Source: Dehalococcoidia bacterium (GTDB lineage: Bacteria; Chloroflexota; Dehalococcoidia; SZUA-161). Taken from it: DNA of 7,102 nucleotides. The stretch spans positions 382,046-389,147 of the forward strand of contig CP070819.1 of assembly GCA_020344295.1 (NCBI GenBank), read 5' to 3'. Below are positions 4,720 to 7,102 of the stretch, one piece after another. The notes under the pieces are model-generated. The model did no database searches and had not been told where the DNA came from. It saw only the letters and a program-made list of their open reading frames with translations. The position numbers and the translations under genes were made by a program. Position 1 is the first letter of the stretch, and every line of letters starts with the position of its first letter.

Positions 4720-7102
4720 GGGAATCGCCATACTCGGTGATGGTGCAGGCACAGCACAGGCTGCTCTGACACTGGCTGATCTGGGTCACGAGGTCAAGAT
4801 AATCACATCGTCTCCGTCATTGAGCCTGGACGATGGCGACTGTGGTTCCATCGCTGATTACAGAGAGCGGATCAGCGTCTGGCCGCTGCTCCTGCGGGCT
4901 GCAACCCACCCGCTGGTAACCATCCATACGAACTCGGAAATCACAGCTATTTCCGGTAAACGGGGAAAATTCACGGTTAAGACTGTTAAGAATCCGCGAT
5001 ACGTTAGAGAGGACCTGTGTACCGGCTGCAGCCGCTGCGCCGAGGCATGCTCGGTTCAGATACCCTGCATACTCGACGGGCGTAAGTCGATATACAGCGC
5101 AATCCATCCCTCAGTCCCAAACAGAAAATCCGTCCCAATTGCATTCAGCATAGAGAAGACCGGGATCGCCCCCTGCCGGGCAGCATGCCCCGTAGGTATC
5201 AATGTACAGGGGTATATCTCGCTACTCTCCAAGGGTAAGGTTGATGAAGCTCTCAGCCTGATAAACGAGGCAGCCCCTCTCGCCGGCATTCTCGGCCGGG
5301 TGTGTACACATCCCTGCCAGGACAACTGTAAACGTGCCGAGGTCGACAGCCCTGTATATATTCCGGCCCTCCATCGATTTGCAGCTGACAACGCCCCCAG
5401 CGGCATTAATTACAAACGCAAGGCACCGGCCAAATCCAGGAGGGAGAGGATAGCTATCGTCGGCAGTGGCCCCGCGGGCCTGGCAGCTGCCTGGGAGCTG
5501 GCGCGCCGGGGTTATACCCCAACGATTTTCGAATCGCACGCGGTAGTCGGAGGGATGGTGGCCACTGGCATCCCCAGATTCCGACTGCCTCACGAGGTGA
5601 GAGAACGGGAAGTGGAAGCGATAAAGGCTCTGGGTGTAGATATTCTGACAGGAGTAACCGTAGGCCGCGATGTGACGATCTCCGATCTGCGGGAGCGCGG
5701 ATATCGAGCCTTTTTCCTGGCGATAGGCGCTCACCAGAACAGGGGCCTGAATATCCCGGGTGAGGAACTCGAGGGAGTTGTAGATGCCGTCTCGCTCCTT
5801 TTCGCACTGAACCTGAAGGTCGGCGCTACCGTGGGCTCGAACATTGTAGTCATTGGCGGTGGCAATAGCGCCGTAGACTCGGCCAGGACAGCCAAGAGAA
5901 AGAGCAAAGGAGAGGTGCGAATACTCTACCGCCGTACGGCAGAAGAGATGACAGCCGTAGCCGACGAGGTGGAGGAGGCCCTTAAAGAGGGGGTATCTAT
6001 TGAGTACCTCACGCAGCCTGTGGAGATACTTGGCGATGGGATGAAAGTGACCGGCATACGCTGCCAGCGGATGAAGCTGGGTGAGATGGACGCCGACGGA
6101 CGTCGCAAGCCCGAACCTATACCGGGCTCCGAGTTTGTGATCGAGGCCGACCATGTGGTGATGGCTATCGGACAGCGGCCGAACAGCTCTGTGTTGAATA
6201 TTAAAGGGCTGGATATCGACAGCGATGAAGCGACGATACAGGCAGACCCTCTAACGCTTGAGACCTCGATACCCGGTATCTTCTCCGGCGGTGACTGCGT
6301 CACCGGCCCCAACAACGTTGTGGATGCTGTAGCTGACGGATTACGGGCTGCCGAGTCCATAGACCGCTACCTGAGGGGCCGAGACCTGAAGAAGGGCCGT
6401 ACCCTGGAAAAACCTAAGCCTGTTGATATCGACGTTAATACCAGGGAGGCTTCCTATCACAAGCGGGCCCGTATGCCCGCTATCCCGCCTAACAAGAGGA
6501 TGGGCAGGTATGAGGAAATAGCGCTGGGATTGCCCGTCGATGTCGGGCAGCGCGAGGCGGAGCGGTGTCTTAACTGTGCCCTCTGCAGCGAATGCCTGCA
6601 GTGTGAGCAGGTCTGTGACCTGGGCGCAGTACTTCACCAGGACAAAATGGAGACAATAGATATCGGCGCTGACGTCGTAATAGATTTCGCCCCCTCCACT
6701 CATTCCAGCTATGATCATCCGGGTGTCTACACGGTGGAAGCTGATGAAGATCGTAGTCTGGAAGACGAGCTCGCATCTGCATCAGCGATGGCACTGGATG
6801 TCGCTGCCGAACTCAGACCGAGGGATGAAGCGTATCCCGCAGGCAAATATACTGGGATTAGCGGGGAAGCGCTGCTGGAGAGAAAAACTGATGCTGTAGA
6901 GCTCATTCCTTCGGATAGGGCTCGTATAGGGGTTGTGCTCTGTCGCTGCAGCGGAAGTATCAGCTCTATTATAGATTTCAACCAGGTAACGAACGAAGTG
7001 CTGCAGCTTCCTGGCGTCTGCAATATTCAGGAGATATCACAGGCATGCAGTGAGGAGGGAGCGAACAGGATTGGCGGCCAAGTTGCAGAATGGAAGCTGG
7101 AC
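4712..7102 (+). CDS. HdrA-GltD-type multidomain iron-sulfur flavoprotein (3' end outside window)
   Basis: A frame of 797 codons stays open from GTG 4712 to the right edge. Residues 1-150 form a reduced HdrA-like module: GDGAGTAQAALTLADLGHEV, then PRYVREDLCTGCSRCAEAC with Cys103-106-109-113. Residues 150-565 are a full GltD/NfnB-like module. It has APCRAACPVGINVQGYI (Cys155, 159), GRVCTHPCQDNC (Cys198, 202, 206) and the FAD loop GSGPAG (251-256). An NAD(P)H loop GGGNSA (382-387), YRRTAEEM and the terminal FAD motif GGDC (526-529) follow. Residues 619-635 hold six cysteines. At 738 a second HdrA-type start, RIGVVLCRCSGS, runs to CSEEG (779-783). The protein should exchange electrons between NAD(P)H, flavins and 4Fe-4S clusters. 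Its operon position suggests it serves the Kor enzyme. The first in-frame ATG (5555) would remove 281 conserved residues, so GTG is chosen; its Shine-Dalgarno is weak and coupling to korC is likely. The full product is unknown. Confidence 0.85.
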   Translation, partial: MARGIAILGDGAGTAQAALTLADLGHEVKIITSSPSLSLDDGDCGSIADYRERISVWPLLLRAATHPLVTIHTNSEITAISGKRGKFTVKTVKNPRYVREDLCTGCSRCAEACSVQIPCILDGRKSIYSAIHPSVPNRKSVPIAFSIEKTGIAPCRAACPVGINVQGYISLLSKGKVDEALSLINEAAPLAGILGRVCTHPCQDNCKRAEVDSPVYIPALHRFAADNAPSGINYKRKAPAKSRRERIAIVGSGPAGLAAAWELARRGYTPTIFESHAVVGGMVATGIPRFRLPHEVREREVEAIKALGVDILTGVTVGRDVTISDLRERGYRAFFLAIGAHQNRGLNIPGEELEGVVDAVSLLFALNLKVGATVGSNIVVIGGGNSAVDSARTAKRKSKGEVRILYRRTAEEMTAVADEVEEALKEGVSIEYLTQPVEILGDGMKVTGIRCQRMKLGEMDADGRRKPEPIPGSEFVIEADHVVMAIGQRPNSSVLNIKGLDIDSDEATIQADPLTLETSIPGIFSGGDCVTGPNNVVDAVADGLRAAESIDRYLRGRDLKKGRTLEKPKPVDIDVNTREASYHKRARMPAIPPNKRMGRYEEIALGLPVDVGQREAERCLNCALCSECLQCEQVCDLGAVLHQDKMETIDIGADVVIDFAPSTHSSYDHPGVYTVEADEDRSLEDELASASAMALDVAAELRPRDEAYPAGKYTGISGEALLERKTDAVELIPSDRARIGVVLCRCSGSISSIIDFNQVTNEVLQLPGVCNIQEISQACSEEGANRIGGQVAEWKLD

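Noticed and set aside
5222..6154. Long antisense open frame (310 codons) on the minus strand
   Set aside because: It lies wholly inside the plus-strand HdrA-GltD gene, whose frame shows many family motifs. The antisense translation resembles nothing and has no ribosome binding site that I can see.

Overview
The window looks like a piece of chromosome from an obligately anaerobic bacterium. It is dominated by oxygen-sensitive, ferredoxin-linked redox genes. The genes are tightly packed and sometimes overlap, and several starts have weak or no Shine-Dalgarno sequence. The gene mix (KorDABC-type 2-oxoacid:ferredoxin oxidoreductase, HdrA/GltD-type flavoprotein, NifV-like synthase, Xer recombinase) would fit Chloroflexota such as Dehalococcoidia, or a syntrophic or sulfate-reducing lineage. 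This assignment is an inference from gene content, and I hold it weakly.

Left side, minus strand (1-1408): a complete 389-residue NifV-type homocitrate synthase / Re-citrate synthase homologue (1408->239) is followed after 27 nt by the 5' part of an XerC/XerD tyrosine recombinase (211->beyond the left edge). The spacing and shared direction suggest one transcript.

Middle (1409-1825): a divergent intergenic region of about 417 bp without a convincing gene. It holds a candidate promoter for each direction, both with a TTGCAA -35 element. It also has a short direct repeat, a 7-bp inverted repeat, and a 12-bp near-perfect inverted repeat that would form a stem-loop in the 5' leader of the rightward operon.

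Right side, plus strand (1826-7102): korD (dicluster ferredoxin), korA (alpha), korB (TPP-binding beta) and korC (gamma) encode a complete four-subunit 2-oxoacid:ferredoxin oxidoreductase, most likely for 2-oxoglutarate. They are followed, with an 8-nt overlap, by a very large multidomain iron-sulfur flavoprotein that starts at a GTG and runs off the right edge (797 codons visible). It carries, in order, a reduced HdrA-like module with a 4Fe-4S motif, a complete GltD/NfnB-like FAD and NAD(P)H module, a cysteine-rich linker, and the beginning of a second HdrA-type domain.

Taken together, the kor enzyme would exchange electrons between a 2-oxoacid/acyl-CoA pair and ferredoxin. The attached HdrA-GltD flavoprotein is a plausible partner linking that ferredoxin to NAD(P)H, possibly by flavin-based bifurcation or confurcation. 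The divergent synthase could make citrate or homocitrate, which would connect to the same 2-oxoglutarate node. The functional coupling is a hypothesis; the gene identifications rest on visible motifs.
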